A stretch of 64,000 nucleotides of DNA, from positions 1 to 64,000 of the forward strand of contig JAHDDL010000021.1 of the NCBI GenBank assembly GCA_020629415.1, given 5' to 3'. The notes beneath the pieces are model-generated. The model was not told the DNA's origin and did not search any database. It saw nothing but the letters and a program-made list of their open reading frames with translations. The DNA is from Maribacter sp. Its GTDB lineage: Bacteria > Bacteroidota > Bacteroidia > Flavobacteriales > Flavobacteriaceae. How positions within the stretch are numbered: the stretch's first letter is position 1; the number at the start of each line of letters is the position of its first letter. A program made the translations under genes and the position numbers. Positions 63,077-64,000 of the stretch are shown in pieces.

Positions 63077-64000
63077 CTAATCTTCTAATTCTTCTTTTAG
63101 TATACGAACAACTTCTAAAATAGTTTCCTCTTCTAAATCTGTACGTTTCACTAAATCATTAACATCTTGCTCTAATACGCTACGCGCAGTATCAAAACCG
63201 ATCTTCTTGAATTCTTCAATAATCCAAGCATCGATTTCATCTGAGAACTCCGTTAATTCAACATCTTCCTCAACTCCTTCTCTAAACACATCTATCTCAT
63301 AACCAGTAAGTTGACCAGCTAATCTAATATTGTGACCACCTCTACCTATTGCCTTAGAAACCTCTTCTGGCTTCAGGTAAACTTGTGCGGTCATCTTTTC
63401 ATCGTTCAACTTAACAGAAGAAACCCTTGCCGGACTCAACGCCCTGGTCACTAACAATTGTGGGTTAGCAGTCCAGTTAATAACATCTATATTCTCATTA
63501 CCTAATTCACGAACAATACCGTGAATTCTAGATCCTTTCATACCCACACAAGCTCCAACAGGATCAATACGATCATCATAAGAGTCTACAGCAACCTTTG
63601 CTTTTTCCCCTGGTATTCTAACCGCTTTCTTTACAGTAATCAATCCGTCGAACACTTCTGGTATTTCCTGAAAGAACAATTGCTCCAAGAATTTAGGCGA
63701 ACTTCTAGACATTATAATCGTAGGTTTAGCTCCTTTTAACTCTACACTTTCAATAACACCCCTAACGTTATCACCTTTACGGAAAAAATCAGAAGGTATC
63801 TGTCTATCTTTCGGCAAAATTATCTCATTGCCCTCGTCATCTAACAAAATAACAGCTTTATGACGAATATGGTGCACCTCTGCCGTATAAATCTCGCCCT
63901 CTAAATCCTTAAAATGCTTATAAATGGTTGTATTATCATGCTCATGAATTTTCGAAATAAGATTTTGACGTAATGCCAAAATTGCCCTTCTTCCTAGATC
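63077..64000 (-). CDS. nusA: Transcription elongation/termination factor NusA (N-terminus cut by window end)
   Basis: The frame is open to the right edge (last base 64000), giving 307 residues that begin DLGRRAILALRQ, part of the NusA N-terminal domain; roughly the first 100 residues are outside. An S1 domain (GEIYTAEVHHI and GDNVRGVIESVEL) is followed by KH1 with GACVGMKGSRIHGIVREL and KH2 with AIGRGGHNIRLAGQLTG. The C-terminus is an acidic helical region (DLEEETILEVVRILKEELED) without the extra acidic repeats of E. coli NusA. The TTG at 63979 is internal, not a start. Co-transcribed with infB. Confidence 0.95.
   Translation of the reverse strand, partial: DLGRRAILALRQNLISKIHEHDNTTIYKHFKDLEGEIYTAEVHHIRHKAVILLDDEGNEIILPKDRQIPSDFFRKGDNVRGVIESVELKGAKPTIIMSRSSPKFLEQLFFQEIPEVFDGLITVKKAVRIPGEKAKVAVDSYDDRIDPVGACVGMKGSRIHGIVRELGNENIDVINWTANPQLLVTRALSPARVSSVKLNDEKMTAQVYLKPEEVSKAIGRGGHNIRLAGQLTGYEIDVFREGVEEDVELTEFSDEIDAWIIEEFKKIGFDTARSVLEQDVNDLVKRTDLEEETILEVVRILKEELED

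Noticed and set aside
63979-63979. TTG as a start codon for NusA
   Set aside because: The frame continues upstream to the window edge with good NusA sequence (DLGRRAIL), so the gene is truncated by the window rather than short.
1-64000. tRNA, rRNA, CRISPR, transposase, integrase, toxin-antitoxin or restriction genes
   Set aside because: Looked for by eye on both strands; gaps between genes are all under about 235 bases and contain only promoters, terminators and AT-rich spacer. Covariance-model and domain searches would be needed to exclude small RNAs.

Overview
The window is a stretch of chromosome from a member of the Flavobacteriia (Bacteroidota), most likely a marine Flavobacteriaceae of the Maribacter/Zobellia/Cellulophaga kind. 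That placement is inferred from gene content, not from a database match. It rests on a 2394-residue SprA gliding/type IX secretion barrel, a PorP/SprF-like protein, a complete alternative complex III (actABCDEF) joined to cytochrome oxidase genes, low GC, and promoters of the Bacteroidota type (TTTG, 17-20 bases, TAnnTTTG). It reads as core chromosome. I see no rRNA, tRNA, CRISPR array, insertion sequence, integrase or phage gene, and no gene-free stretch longer than about 235 bases.

Layout from left to right. 1-7.2 kb: the 5' end of an exported protein gene, fabD, then an operon of a LytS-type sensor kinase, LytTR regulator and gamma-carbonic anhydrase, followed by a VWA lipoprotein and a PorP/SprF-like protein. 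7.2-11.5 kb (+ strand): Nfu-type Fe-S scaffold, dodecin, YyaL/DUF255 protein and MscS channel. 11.5-21.9 kb (- strand): tsaB, then an eight-gene MacAB-TolC-like export operon with four permeases, two adaptors, one ATPase and one outer-membrane channel. 21.9-27.2 kb (- strand): a cytochrome oxidase assembly and subunit block (cyoE, two subunit III-type proteins, subunit IV, a SCO-like protein without cysteines, SCO1, DUF420, a 72-residue CxxC protein). 27.4-36.9 kb: tonB, vanZ, gcvH, sprA, ruvA. 36.9-44.4 kb: maeB, a GH13 sucrose-phosphorylase-like enzyme with an SLC45-like transporter, queG and ruvB. 44.5-47.6 kb: an acyl-CoA oxidase-like enzyme facing a GIN-domain protein. 47.7-59.6 kb: the actABCDEF-ctaCD respiratory operon. 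59.7-64 kb: a SPOR-domain protein, infB, and nusA, which is cut by the window end.

The main theme is aerobic respiration. ActA-F oxidise quinol, ctaC/ctaD reduce oxygen, and the missing oxidase subunits and the copper/haem assembly factors sit 20-25 kb away in the cyoE block. No clearly new defence or mobile system was found. The observations most worth checking are: a helix-hairpin-helix tail fused to ActC; a SCO-like protein lacking copper-binding cysteines beside a normal SCO and a tiny CxxC membrane protein; a pair of matching CG-centred palindromes flanking the GH13/transporter genes; histidine-rich segments in CtaD and ActF; and a sensor kinase with a carboxypeptidase-regulatory-like N-terminal domain.
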